Of a DNA stretch of 64,000 nt, positions 10,200 to 22,727 are shown one piece after another. Source of the stretch: Humulus lupulus (Eukaryota > Streptophyta > Magnoliopsida > Rosales > Cannabaceae); contig NC_084802.1 in the NCBI RefSeq assembly GCF_963169125.1, positions 118,672,903 through 118,736,902 of the forward strand. The letters are read 5' to 3'. Numbering within the stretch: the first letter of the stretch is position 1; every line of letters starts with the position of its first letter. The notes beneath the pieces are model-generated. The model was not told the origin of the DNA, did not search any database, and saw only the letters and a list, made by a program, of their open reading frames with translations. A program made the position numbers and the translations under genes.

Positions 10200-13100
10200 T
10201 GTTGACGGCACAAACTCATCAACGATATGTGGATGGAAAACTCAAAGCTTGTTATAAAAACTGTGTAGATAGAACTTAGGAAAAATTTAAGAAAGGGAAA
10301 TGCAGAACAACAATGGAGGATAATCTCGTATATTACTCTTCAATCTTTGTCTACAATGAATTTTTACAACCCCTTCATTTGAGGGGTCAAAGCCTATTTA
10401 TAGAAGGGCTCTAATGGTCTCTGATACAAGGTGGTCCCAAGGGACAAGTTCGTACGTTGGTACTTTGTCAGAGTAGTGGTGCATGACGTAGAGAAGCAGA
10501 GGGTCGTGGTGTCAGTTGTAGATACATGGTCAGAGGCGTGCAGGTCATGCTCCCACACCCTGTACAAATTCGTATCTCCACTACTTGTCAGGTACGGATG
10601 TCAGAATCACGCCTTTGCCCTCCTCAAGGTCGTACACCTCGTACCTGTTCACGTCCCCCGTACTTGAAGGTCCTTCTCCTATTTCTAAAATACATCTTCT
10701 CCCATCACCTTCTAGTATTTTTCTAAGTGTTGGACACACTTACTAGTTCCCCTTCTCTACTTGGGAAGCAAGGGACATCTGGCACGTGGTGAGGCAATGA
10801 AGCCCACACCACGTGTGGCTCTCCTCCATGCCCTGGCATCATGGAAAAGAGGCCCTTGGATATTTTACATGCGGACGAAGTGCCTTCGGTCCATAGGCGG
10901 TGTCACCATATTCAGAGCAACACGATGAGGTGTTGTGGCTATGCGTGGCGTCCGGGGGTGCACAAGCCTTTTCAGCTGCCTTCACCTAGCCATCCTCCAA
11001 GACGATACATAGCGCGAGGCGCATCCTGACGCGTGCATGGGCTGCTGGCGAGACGGGGTCCCAAGGTACCTAAGAGGCGCGAGGCGGATGCTGGTGACGC
11101 GAGGCAGGTGGCGCGGGGGCGTGATGTCTCGTGAGGTGCCTAGTGTGAGGCAGGTGGCGCGAGACGCCTGGGTGCGCGTGGGTGTGATGTCTCGCGAGGC
11201 ACTTGGTGCAAGGCAGGTGGCACGAGGGGTGTGACGTCTCGCGAGGGGCCTGGTGCGAGGCAAGTGGCGCGAGGCGCCTAGGTGCACAGTGGCGTGATGT
11301 CTCGCGAGGCGCCTGGTGCGAGGCAGACAGCGTGAGGTGCCATTCACTATGCGAGACCCTTGGTGCCTCAGTGGGTGCATACTCGTGATGGGCTTCGCTG
11401 GGTGCATACGCGTGATGGCCCTCACATAGAGAGGCACTTGGTGCCTCTAGGTTCTGAACGGAGCGGCTAGGAAGGGCATGTGGAAGCTTGGCCATTCATG
11501 AGGCTCGGGGATGGGTCTCACTATGTGAGACCCTTTGTGCCTCTAGGGTCCAGACGGAGCGGCTTTGAGGAAGTGCCTCGCATAATGAGGCCCATGTATC
11601 TCGACACTTAGTCGCTCTCGGATGCCCTTCTTAGACTTCTGTCAGGGAGGCCTTTCTTCCTTGAGGTCCAACTTAGCATATTGGCTCACGATGATTGAGG
11701 GGAAAATTATTCCATATTCACACATCCGAAACCTATGTTTTGAGGGTCCCAAGGCAGGGGCCTCTGTAACGACCCAAATTTGCTAATAAGGCTTAAGGGC
11801 CTTGATTAGTGTGCCTAGAGGGCATAATGGGAATTATGTGTGATTTTAATGAGTAAGATGCATGATTATGATTTAAAGCACGTTATATGACTACTTGAAT
11901 ATTTGAGATGCATGACTATGGGTATTAGTATGCATGTAGGCCTTGATTAGGTTAGAAGGGCATAATCGTAATTGTGGTCATTATGGGCATAACTGCTTTG
12001 ATATATGTGATAATTGTCGAGACCACATTATTATGTGGATATATCTGTGATCTGTGACTCGACACGATCCTAGTGAGCAAAGTAGCGAAAAAGTCATGGC
12101 GGGGATTTATACCCGGCTCGGGGTGAGCCTAGGGGTATAAATGGGAATTTAGTGAGTATATTGGAGTCTATTTTTAACATCGAGGAATATAATTGGATAT
12201 TAGTTAGGTATCGGGAATTAAGCGGGAAATATTAGAGACACTCGAGGAGTTAGCGGAAATTGGGTAAAATGACTAAAATGGACCTAAGTGGACTAAAGGG
12301 TTAGATATAAAAGGGAGGGAATTTTGGTCAATTGGCATCTCAGAGATAGATAAGTTAAGGCTTTATACTTAGTGGGAGTTGTAGAAAGGTGTAGAAGTCT
12401 GAAAGAGAGAAAAGAAGGAAAGAAAAGAGAAAAGGAAGGAAAAACAGAGCTGCTTTCCTTGGAGTCGGTTAGTGATCTCTTCACCATTTCTGGGCGTTTT
12501 CTTGGAGTAACTTTCAGAGGGGAGTTAGGTCAACTAAGCCATAAGGTTTCTGAGCTAAGCTTGAAGAATTGGCAGAGGTTTAGCAAGAACACACTAACAC
12601 TTGAGGTAAGACTTTAGAGTTCTTCAATTTCTGGTTCTGGTTTTTGAACTATGGTGTTTAAGTTGTATTTGATGGGAACTTTAGGGAATTCAGGCCAAAG
12701 GCTGAGGAAGAGCAAGCTAAGGAGGTGTAGAGGTTATCTTGAAATCGAAATTCCATTAAAAGGTATGAAGTTCTGAGCTCTAGACTTTGGTGTTTTGACT
12801 GATTTATGTTGAGTTCTGAGTATAGGGTCAACTATGGTGAATTTTGGGATTAGGAATGCATGTGCTTGAGTTTTGGGTATTTGGGGTGCTTGGGATGAGT
12901 GGAGTATGTTCATAAGGTTGTTTTTGAGTTTGGTAAAGGTTTGGAGAAGTTTTGGTTGAGTTTGGTTCAAGGAAATCGCAGGAAGTGAAATTTGGTGTTT
13001 GCCTGTCTGTGACTAGCGCTACAGCAATAGCCTTTGGGCACTGTAGCGCTAGGCCATGCATGCTGAGGGGATTTTGCTTCTGTTTGTAGCGCTGTAGCGC

Positions 13101-14191
13101 TACCCTGTCTTCTGAAGGGGATTTTAGGGTTGTTTGCAAGGGTTTTTGACCAAGGGTTTGGGGTTTGATTCCACCACCTTGTTTGGTGGAACTAGGACTA
13201 CCCGGGGGCTCGGGATTAGCCCCGAGGCTAGGTTTTAGACTTGAGGTTTGATGATGACTTTGGCCTATGGTTGTGTTTCGGTGAGCGCTAGGGCTCGAGA
13301 GGGATCGTGCTCAAGGAGTCAAGTGATCAAAGCTAGCAAATTGAAAGGTAAGAAAACGACACCCGGTTATATGTTTGTGATGGGACTGAGTGCTCCCGAT
13401 ATTTGTATCATGTCAATGATGGTATTATGCCATGGGACATGTAAAAGCGACCTAAGGGTGCCGAACACTATATTTGCGCACAGGGCGCGGCTCAGCCACT
13501 GGTAGCCGAGGACAGCTTAATATTCACTGAGCTCGGTTTAAGCGGGCCAGAGTCAGTGGGATAACGGAGGGAGCGGCCTGAGGGCGCTAGCCCTAGTTAT
13601 CGTTTGTGAACTGTAAATGATATGAGTTGATATGTTTAGTATGTGGAATACTTGATTATACTGAATGGTTATATGGTTGAGATTATGTGATGCAATATGA
13701 GATATTGATTTGTCTGTTGATTGCTTATGCTCTGTTGTTGTGTTTTCTTGCTGGGCCTTGGCTCACGGGTGCTACGTGGTGCAAGTAAAGGCAAGGGCAA
13801 GCTGGACCAATCCTAAGATGGAGGACTGCGGGGTTGAATGTACATAGCCAGCTGTTCGATCATCATGGTCGAGGAGTGGATCAGGACAGGGATTGCCTAA
13901 CTGTTTGTTTTGCCTTAATATGGCTTGTTATTGTATCTAAACCTTATGATTTTTGTAAACGGTCTTCAAACTTAATATTTTTGGGATCCCATGTAAACAG
14001 GAAATGTTTCTTATGATAAATGTGGCTTTTAAGACCAAAATGTTTTAACCCTAGTACCTTTATAGTTTCAGTAACATGTTTTAGATTAAATGACTTGATT
14101 AGCAAGTCTAGCACTTTATAAACACACAGTATAACGGTCTTGGCTATCCAGGGCGTTACAACCTCGTTCAAGCCGAATTTTGGCATCCACA
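10200..14191 (-). repeat. 5' LTR of element B (right copy), interrupted by a solo LTR
   Basis: Runs 10200-11764 and resumes 14161-14191, ending ATCCACA. Removing the nested piece restores the order seen in the left LTR (gggggcctcgttcaag). A TATA box for minus-strand transcription lies at 10395-10402. A G+C-rich minisatellite lies at about 11070-11340. Confidence 0.85.
11765..14160 (+). mobile_element. Solo LTR of the element-F (chromodomain gypsy) family, 2396 bp
   Basis: Starts TGTAACGACCC and ends GGGCGTTACA, giving perfect 7-bp terminal inverted repeats. It is colinear with the 2.4-kb LTRs of element F (45939-48363 and 53330-55733). The flanking 5-mers are GCCTC (11760-11764) and ACCTC (14161-14165), a target duplication with one mismatch. 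No internal region follows, so this is the expected product of LTR-LTR recombination. It contains four AGCGCT cores at 13015-13101. Confidence 0.9.
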
Positions 14192-14196
14192 GTTTT

Positions 14197-15012
14197 TAAC
14201 GAGGCAACTTAAATCATGCTGAAATAATTTCAATTCATGAGGCAACTGAAGAATGTATGACTGAGATCAACGAAATAACATATTCGAGGAACATGTGGAT
14301 TATCACCTGATAAAGAAGTACCAACAATTCTCTATGAAGATAATTATGCATGCATTGCGTAGCTAAAACGATAATACATTAAAGGAGATAGAACTAAATT
14401 CATTTCACTGAAGTTCTTCTTCACATGTGATATTTAAAAGAGTGGTGATATTGATGTTCATCAAGTTCGATCAAGTGATAATTTTGCAGACTTATTTACA
14501 TAGTCACTACCAACGTCAATGTTCTAGAAGATGGTACTTAAGATCAGAATGTGTTGATTTAAAGATCTTCAAGAACGTCAAAATGAGGGGGGAGTAAATA
14601 TACACTATACTCTTTTCCTTTGACCGAGTTTTTGTCCCACTTGGTTTTTCTGACCGATTAAAAATAAGACAATTTTTATAGAGACAATATTTATGGATAT
14701 CCAAGGGGGTGTTATAAATATTACATATATATATATAGATATTCATAATAATGGAGAATCTCTTAGTCAAATTTCATAATAATGGAGAATCACTAGGTTA
14801 CCCAAAGTTAAATATTAGCATTAATTTTTAATTGTATTTGTGGTACCTACTTGATTTTCCTAGATCATATTTATCTGTATAAATAAGGTTCAATCCCTAT
14901 TGAAATAATACATAATAGTTTCACTCTCTTTTTACATGTATATATATCTATCACTCTATCTATTTATTTTCTTTATACTTTATATTTGAGTATTCTTAAT
15001 ACTTTTATAACA
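14197..15012 (+). mobile_element. Ty1/copia remnant: RNase H end, 3' UTR and 3' LTR
   Basis: A single frame from 14318 reads the C-terminal RNase H part of copia pol (VPTILYEDNYACIA; GDIDVHQVRSSDNFADLFT) with at least six in-frame stops. It is followed by a G-rich tract (14583-14593), a 3' UTR, a purine tract (14702-14709) and an LTR at 14710-15012. Gag, protease, integrase and RT are absent here, so this is a 3' fragment. Confidence 0.8.
14710..15012 (+). repeat. copia 3' LTR (303 bp)
   Basis: Bounded by TGTTATAA and TTATAACA, perfect terminal inverted repeats, and preceded by the purine tract CAAGGGGG. A TATA-like tataaataagg lies at about 14877-14887. The 5-bp target duplication cannot be tested because the 5' LTR is missing. 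Confidence 0.8.
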
Positions 15013-15269
15013 CTATTCTATATGTTAAAATTATCTACAAAAGGCAGCATATTTAAAATAAAATAAAAATTCAGCATAAATTTTAACGGATCATGTAAAC
15101 TTTTTTTATTAATATATAGCTGAATATGTACAGGTGACTCTTAATTTTTTAACATAACATGCCTTATTTATTTATGTATTTATTTGTGCTGGAACAAAGC
15201 TTTTGAATTCTTAGTAATGTATTTTGATCATTATTCTTAAATCTTAATGATGTAACATTGATCATTAGC

Positions 15270-15452
15270 GTATAGTAAAGTAATCAAGTTAGCTCAGTTG
15301 GTGAAAGAAGAATGATGTAAAGGTTGAGGTCGAAACTGAGACCTCCATATTATATATTTATAAATTAAACAGTTGAGCTCGTAGAACTGAGTGCCTTTGT
15401 GATAAAATTCGCATTATAGTTATCAATCAAACCAAATTTTTTTTTTTTTTTA
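15270..15452 (+). mobile_element. tRNA-derived SINE-like unit
   Basis: A perfect RNA polymerase III A box (TAGCTCAGTTGG, 15290-15301) is followed 26 nt later by a B-box-like GGTCGAAACTG (15328-15338). This is the spacing and order of tRNA-derived SINE promoters. A T12-14 run at about 15439-15452 could be the 3' tail. The ends were not pinned, no clear target duplication was found, and the region is too degraded to fold as a functional tRNA. Confidence 0.5.
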
Positions 15453-17043
15453 AATTGAATATTTAGTTACTACAGATAACGTACGCACTAATTTTAGAAG
15501 TCTGCATTTATATATTATAAATATCCCACTACATCAACTTCCACTAGTCGAAAAACTTTATAAGGGAAATAATATTCTTGGTGGGATTTGTCGATTTGGA
15601 GGGAAAGAACCGGAGTAGGAAAAAGGGGATATAATTAGTTAGGAGGGTTTACCTTCTTTTATGCTTATACACACATATATAATAGTTGCTACCAAGGCGA
15701 GTCCATTAATTAAATATATATATATAAATATATAAATAAAGTAAAAAAGTTAATTAACCTGGATTTAACAACAAATTTTATATATCTATGTTCTATTAAA
15801 CAAATTATCAAATCCAAATGATTAATAAATTATTTGTTGCCAACATCTTTTAAAATGTAGAATAAAATATTACTTGCTCTGATTATATGTATAAGTAATC
15901 TTTTATTTATATAGCTATTTTTATTTTTCTAAGAAATATTGTTAGATATATTTATAATTTTTTTTATCTTTAGTTACAATGTAATAGTTAATTCATATTA
16001 GCTTTTTGTGTTCAATTTCAATACACACTCATTTTTCATGCTATATGTACATATTAAAGCATAAATGATTATTATATTTAAAAGACCAATGATTAAAACA
16101 CACTTAAATTACAATTTTACACACAATAATTATAATTAGTTTCAACTATACCATTAAAATTAATGTGATCCCAACTAAAAATATATATAGTTGTAAAATA
16201 TGTATATACATAAAATTGTCACCACTAATATTAATAATTTGAAGATTAGACTGATTAGATTAAATTACTTTTCCTATTATTATTATTATTATTATTATTA
16301 TTAGTACATTTTGTAAGTACTTATATATTTTTATTTCAATTCAATTTTTATATTAGTAAACGAAAAATGTAATATGTAAATATATATATATATGTATTTA
16401 ATATTAGTGTAGTGTGTTTGTGTAGTTTATTCTCACGGCCTCACTAACGTTACCCCTTATTTATCTTTATTTTTTTTATTTTGGAGTATAGAAAAAAGAG
16501 AATAAAAAAAGAGGATTAAAGGTATAATGAAAAAATACTTAAGTATATTTCTATCAGGATTTTACATAATAAATTAATAGTAAGAAAATACAATATAGCT
16601 TAAATTCTTGGAAATAAGGTACAAAAATATAGATAATTGAAAGTTTAAGTAACAACAAAAAATAATTATCAGTAAAAATAATAATAATAATAATAAACAA
16701 ATGAGAAGAACAAAATAATTTGACAGAAAAGACCAAAAAAAAGTTTAAAAATACAAAATAGTTAATATAGTACATTAATTATTAAATATAATATTATATA
16801 ATTTTTTCAGATAAATAACTATAAATATGAATAACAAACACAAAATGAAATTCAAATAAGATAAATTACAGTGTAAAATAGAAAATATACAAAATATGAT
16901 CAAAAGTAAAGTTAAAATTTTTGTTCTTATTATTACTAAAATAAATAAATAATATATTATAATTATGATTATATAACCTATAACTGTTGTACAAAAAACT
17001 ATATTTTGAATAACTAATACGTGTTAAATAACTAATACTTGTG

Positions 17044-17075
<32 letters not shown>

Positions 17076-19408
17076 TGAGTGAAATATGTGTTATATTTTG
17101 GATGAATCCGCCTTTTCAATTATAATAAATATATAAAAATTATATATAAAACAAAATAATAAAATGAATATCTACTGTATATTTAAATAGATATATATAA
17201 AAATATAAAGCCCAACAAATAGAAAAAGAACAAACACGTGGCCTTATGAAATCACACACATGTTGAGGCCCCCACAATGTCATTCAAATTCCAATCTATA
17301 GCCTATATAAATATAAATATATATATACATATATGTATAATGTATGTTAAAAAAAGTCAAGGATATGAATGGAAGATGCTCAATAACAAATAAACTAAAG
17401 TAGGCAAAAAGAGGGAACAAAAAAGTTAGTAGTAGTAGATAAGAATAAGATAAGCCTTGTGACTCATCAAACAAAACCTCAAAAGATAATACATATGTAC
17501 ACATAAGAAAACCTGGACTCCACAAGGTTGTACGAACCATACAGAAACTTCTTCTAGAGAGAACCACTGAAGACATCCTGGACCCCCAAACACTCCTCAT
17601 ATGTAGTCACTGTTGTTATTGCATCCGAAGGGCCGCAGTGGGGTCCCCCAAACTAATACTACTCAATAATCTGCAAAGTTTTTGGCCTCTTATTCCACTT
17701 ATCTCTACTTGATGGAACACTACTATACATCTCTATTCTATACATATATTTATATATATAGGTCGGCTAGCTAGTTTATTCACCAGGTTTAGGCTGTCTA
17801 TATTTATATATACATATATATATATACACCCAAATAGCGATGTCCATACACTATCTTCTTCTTCAATGAGTTGTCATCATTAATTGGCCCTCAGATTTCC
17901 TTGTCAGTTCCAATCTTACACTATGTTTGGCAACAGATGGAAAAAAAAATTGAATGCCGAACAAATTGTGAAGGAAATAAAGGAATTGCTTGGAAAGAAA
18001 ATTATCTAAAATATAGTAGTACTTTATTCATAATTTTATTTTTAATGATCTGTAATAGTTTGGATAATATGTAGTTCCTTTTATTTTCTATCCATTTTTG
18101 GAATATTATATATATATATATATATATATTCATCCACTCCATTTTCCCTATGTATATATTCACAAATATTATGACAGACATCTTTATCATATTCCCTCCA
18201 CTTGTCTTCATTAGTTATTTTAATACCAAACATACCCTTCGAATTTCCCTCAAGGTACGGAATATTAAAACTAGGGATGAGCAGAATGTCCATTTAGTTT
18301 AAGGTCAAAAAGCCCAGCCTATAGTTACAGCTTTATACTTAAGTATTGAATAAGAATACATAAATTACTCGATCTAATAATTTTCAAATCTCTCTCAATA
18401 GATTTCGTGGAACAATTTGATATATAAATATATAGCACGATTCACGTGCAATATGCATTTCTAAGAATAAGCTAGCCACTTTAATTTGTACCATGCATAA
18501 ATTAATTAATATAGAGTACTTTGTGATAGATCAGTATAAGCAAACTAACAAGAGAGGTTTGTTCCCCCTTTGTATGATATAAAAAAGCTTATACATATAA
18601 TTATTAATTAATGTCTTGGCATGGGTTAATTTTATAATTCTTGTCAAAGAAGCAGAAAATGAATATGTAACAGGATGTGGACTAAAAAAAGTATGGCAGT
18701 CAATCACTCAAATCCATAGCCAATGAGTTTTGGATGCGGCAGCGAGAAAAAAGATGTAGATGGACCAATGAAGTATATTTTTCTTTTGGTTATGAAGGCT
18801 AATCCCATTGAATCAGATTCCTCACTGGCCCTACACTCCCTTTTATCAATTAGGCTACTTCTTTTGATTGATTATACTCAGATTCTTTTTTATTTATATA
18901 TAAATAAACGGTCACAATAAGAAAAGTCAGAACTTGTTAATTTTTTTGATTAAAAGTAACATTAGTTTTTGGTAGTTAGTATAGGTTCACTCATCGTTAC
19001 GAACTTGATCATTTCAATCTATTTGGTCATGTTTACAATGCATGTCTCATTCATTGACATTTTAGTATAGAATTTTATTAGGTGTTCATCATATCCTCAA
19101 GAATGGCCCTGTAAATATGGATATACGTATAGGTATTTGAAAGATATCCACCGTTCATTATTATTAGTGAAAATTAAAACTAGACCACCTAGTTAATTAT
19201 AGCTTAATATGCATGATGATGTTGGTCATGACTAGCTTTTTTGTTTGATTGCTGCATAAGTTCCTTTGATTAAGAGTTTTGAAATATTTTGTATGTATGT
19301 TTTATAAATGTATATATATATATATATATTAAATGCTTGTTATTAATATACATCATAGTGTAAATTTTATATATGAATTGGGAATATTTTTAGTATTACT
19401 CTACTGTT

Positions 19409-19731
19409 ACGTTTGAATAGTGAGATTAGATAGGGATTGGATTTGATTAAAAAATATAAGAGAAAAAATATAAAAAAATGAATGAATTTATCATTTGCCA
19501 ACGGTAGATTAGAAGAAAATACGTTTGATGCAAAGTATCAATTCTTTCTTTTTTACTATGAAAATATTGGGATTAGATAGGATATAATTATTCTAAATTT
19601 TTTATTGGAGTAAGTTATCCAAATTATGAAGAATATTTAGGTTGTTGGATTAATCTTTTTAATATTCTCTCTAATTTAATAACAAAATTACATTATAAAT
19701 ATTATTCAATCCATTCTCACTCTTTAAATGT
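19409..19731. mobile_element. Possible MITE (short inverted-terminal-repeat element)
   Basis: The left end ACGTTTGAATAGTGAGATT and the reverse complement of the right end (ending at about 19731) agree at 15 of 19 positions. The segment is about 320 bp, AT-rich and non-coding, as expected for a MITE. The target duplication is not clear, so this is tentative. Confidence 0.3.
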
Positions 19732-19801
19732 GACTTAAATATACTCTTGCTCATATATACAATGATATAATTAATGTCTATGATTAGCCAAAAAGTCATT
19801 A

Positions 19802-20837
19802 CACTACAAAATATTCACTTTTGTTGGCGCTTTTACGTCCTGGAAACAAGTATAGTGTTTTGCACTGACAAAAGGCCGAAAATGCTTTGCAGGCGCCAAT
19901 ACTCGTTGGGAAAAACCGCTGGTAAAAATTAGTAGGTAATGACCTTTTTGTCGGCGCTTTACCACAGGCGCTGGTAAATTCATTTTTTACAGGCACGTAA
20001 ACGTGCAACCAAAGTTTGTGTCGCTAGCATTCTTCCAACTTGTGATTGCGTCAAGGAAAACAAATGTTTGCACGTTTATCTATCTTTACCGGCACATTTT
20101 AGGCACTGGTGATGACAATTTTTGTTGGTGCTTTTCTAGTAGTGCCAGCAATGGTCTTCGTGTGATGTTTTGCCGACGCTAGACAAAGCGATGGGAAAAC
20201 TGTATGATTTTTTCTTTTAAATTGATTTTAAAATTAATTGTTAATTAAATTATATAATTGTTTTTAAAAACAAATTAGGAATTTTTTCAATTGTAACCCA
20301 ATTTAAAGCCTATTAAAATAATAGAATACAAACGTCATCAACATTACAATACATATAGTACCATGTAAGATGTTCTAATTATACATATAATTATTAAATT
20401 TGTTCATAGATCTTAAGAAGTTTTACACAAATAGTAACATAAATAAAAATCAGAGAGGATAGGATAATTGTCATTCACCAGGAGCATGTTGGGGAGGTAG
20501 ATAGCCTGGTTAGAGACGTGAAGGAATTGGTGTAAGCTAAAATCCAAGTACCAGCTACTTGAGTTGCTGAATCTATTGATGTGAAGTGAACAAATAATTT
20601 GCCAAGTCAGGAGGTCGGTTTTTTAAGTCTTCTGTTCTGGGCTATAGTTGCTCACAAAGTTGGCTAACTTCTAGATTGTCTTGAATAGAGCTCGAACCAG
20701 ATATACCAATAACTCATGTTTCGCCAATGGCCTTTAGCCTAGGCAAAGAGCCACAATTAACCTCCTGACTAGATTGAAACTTACATGTTTCTCTTGAGCA
20801 TACTTATTTCTTCACTGGGTACCTTTGTGATGGATCT
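19802..20837 (+). mobile_element. CACTA-type transposon end (first)
   Basis: CACTACAAAA at 19802 resembles plant CACTA (En/Spm) termini. It is followed by repeated subterminal motifs built on GGCGCT/GGCGCC and CTGGTAAA (about 19822-19980, weaker to 20200), on both strands. Such arrays are transposase-binding regions in this superfamily. From about 20440 to 20837 the sequence is less AT-rich but degenerate, and no product could be assigned. The opposite end was not found. The next CACTA end begins at 20838. Confidence 0.5.
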
Positions 20838-21689
20838 CACTACAAGAAAATAATCATACATCGACGACATCTATTGCGAAGACCTACTTGTCGTCCCTAA
20901 ATACAGGCAAAATCTATGAATATTTTTTTCTTCAATTTATCAAAAATATAGGCCTACATCGACGACATGTCGTCGCTGTAGGATGTCAGAACTTGGACGG
21001 AACACTTGGGGGGAAAATGGCCAATCCTTCAAAAATATTTGTGTTTACAGCGACGACAGGGTGATAGAAAATTGGAGGGTAAACTATCCAGGCGAATGAC
21101 CATTCCCTCCAAAAAAAACATCTCTCTACAAAAACCTGGTGGGAAAACTAGGCGCCCTTTCAAAATTTTAAGTACCTAAGTCGTCACTATAAGGATAAAA
21201 AAAATATGGAGGGAAGTTTACCGCCAAGTTTTCTCTGCAAAATTTTCATAATATATAGCAACGACACGATCCAAATAACTTAATTGAAACGACACGTCTA
21301 GTGTTTCGTGACGACTTTCTTTGCCCTTATAGAGCGACATGTCGTCGCTATAAAACACATCATTATAACCCCCAACCTCAGTCATTCTTTCCCATTTTCT
21401 CAAAAGTCTGAAAGTTTAAGAGATGGAGAATCGTCCCTCTCCGCCACAAACCGTCGCCCAGGGTGTCCCAACCCCATTTATTGCCTTCTCTTCCTAAGGT
21501 TTGTCAATCTATACCCCTTTCTCCCTATTGTGCCCCTGAAATTGTAGTTTTCCTTACTATATGGGTTGTATTTGGTAGAAATGGGTTCTTGTTAATTTTT
21601 TTTTTCTTCAGATTGCATTAGATCATCCCGAGCACTTGGGTGACCCCCCAGCCCATGCCCTTGGATAACCCCCAACTCGAGCCCTTCGA

Positions 21690-21720
<31 letters not shown>

Positions 21721-22727
21721 TTTTTATTGATTAATGTATTGATAAAAGGTTAGTTTAAGTTTTCAAATTGTTTAATTGGTTATTTTAGAAAGTGTTAATT
21801 TTATTATTTTCATTTCAAATTTGTATGTTTATTAATTTGATTATATTTGTGTTTTGTTTAAAAGATAGATTGTAAAAAAATTAATTTGATATAAAAATAT
21901 TTAATGGTTGTTTAATTTTATATTCTAATATAATTAAATTAGGTTATAAAAAATGTTAGGTTAGGTTAGATGATATATATATTTTTTTAATTGTATGCTA
22001 GGTTAGATAAATCCATGTTAGATTTTTAATATTATTTAAGATAATAGTTTATTAAGAAATGATGATGATTTATTTAAAAAACTTTAAGATTTTGTATTAT
22101 TTATTTAAAATATGTTTTTTTGTTGCTGATTTGGGAATTTAAAGGAATTTATTCAATTTTATGTATGTTATGGGACTAGTTTCATGGTTTCTACACAGAT
22201 TTTAATTTTTAGGATAGGTTCGATTACAGCCGTTATGCTGCCGAAATTTTAGTATATTTAGAAAAACTAAACATTAGAAAATAATTTTAAAGTTGCTGTT
22301 ATTAAATTTTTTAATTAATTTTAAAGCAACTAATAAAAAAATTAGAAAGTATTGATATAGTTAATTAAGTTAACTTTACTCTTAAAATTAAGTGGAAAAT
22401 AAAATAATAATTTTACAAGTATAAAACTTTATTGTTATTTTTTTAATAAAAAATAGAAATTAAAATAATAATTTCATAATTATTAAATAAATTAATAATA
22501 ATCATTGATAGTGAATTAATAAATTTATAATTAAATATTTGTTTATATAATACAATTTTATAATATATTCATAAGATTCAATAAGATTTTATAATTTACT
22601 TTAAAAAAAATTAGTGCTTTGGTGATAAAAAAATTATTACCAAATAAATGTAGTTTCTATTGTTATCACATTGTGATAATTTATTTTTCACTTAAAGCAA
22701 TTATGACGATTGATAAGAGTTTGATTA
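20838..22727 (+). mobile_element. CACTA transposon 5' end and leader (second), interrupted by element C
   Basis: CACTACAAGAAAA at 20838 is a canonical plant CACTA terminus. Repeated subterminal CGACGAC/GTCGTCG motifs follow (20862-21355), including a perfect 16-bp palindrome at 20960-20975. Downstream is AT-rich leader with no long ORF (TA run 21689-21714). Element C interrupts at 22728. After C the sequence continues into a TNP2-type transposase relic on the same strand, so the two parts are likely one element. Confidence 0.65.

Larger units (their letters stand above)
5252..14191 (-). mobile_element. Element B: gag-only Ty3/gypsy-type LTR retrotransposon with nested solo LTR
   Basis: Two matching LTRs (5252-6847; 10200-14191 minus the nested 11765-14160) flank a 3352-bp internal region. 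A perfect 5-bp target duplication, GTTTT, lies at 5247-5251 and 14192-14196. The internal region is colinear with that of element A: polypurine tract at 6848, T-rich and 'ggctaggcacc' repeats, gag on the minus strand, and primer-binding junction at 10181-10199. No pol domains were seen. The LTR copies differ by several percent plus indels, so the insertion is not recent. Confidence 0.9.
15013..19801. other. AT-rich intergenic DNA without recognised genes
   Basis: Very AT-rich. It contains the SINE-like unit (15270-15452), a TAT trinucleotide run (16275-16302) and TA dinucleotide runs at about 17045-17067, 18107-18129 and 19311-19329. A less AT-rich island (17220-17660) has a CACGTG (17235-17240) but no convincing ORF or splice pattern. 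Open frames here are short and lack recognisable domains. Confidence 0.7.

Noticed and set aside
12372..13505. Frames of 60-100 codons on both strands
   Set aside because: They lie inside a solo LTR whose two sister LTRs do not keep these frames.
15285..15345. A functional tRNA gene
   Set aside because: A- and B-box-like motifs are present, but no acceptor stem or anticodon arm can be formed, so it was called SINE-like instead.
17540..17650. Possible hairpin (GGACCCC near 17580 and GGGGTCC near 17640) resembling a small-RNA precursor
   Set aside because: Only seven base pairs match and the flanks do not pair, so it is not a microRNA-like foldback.
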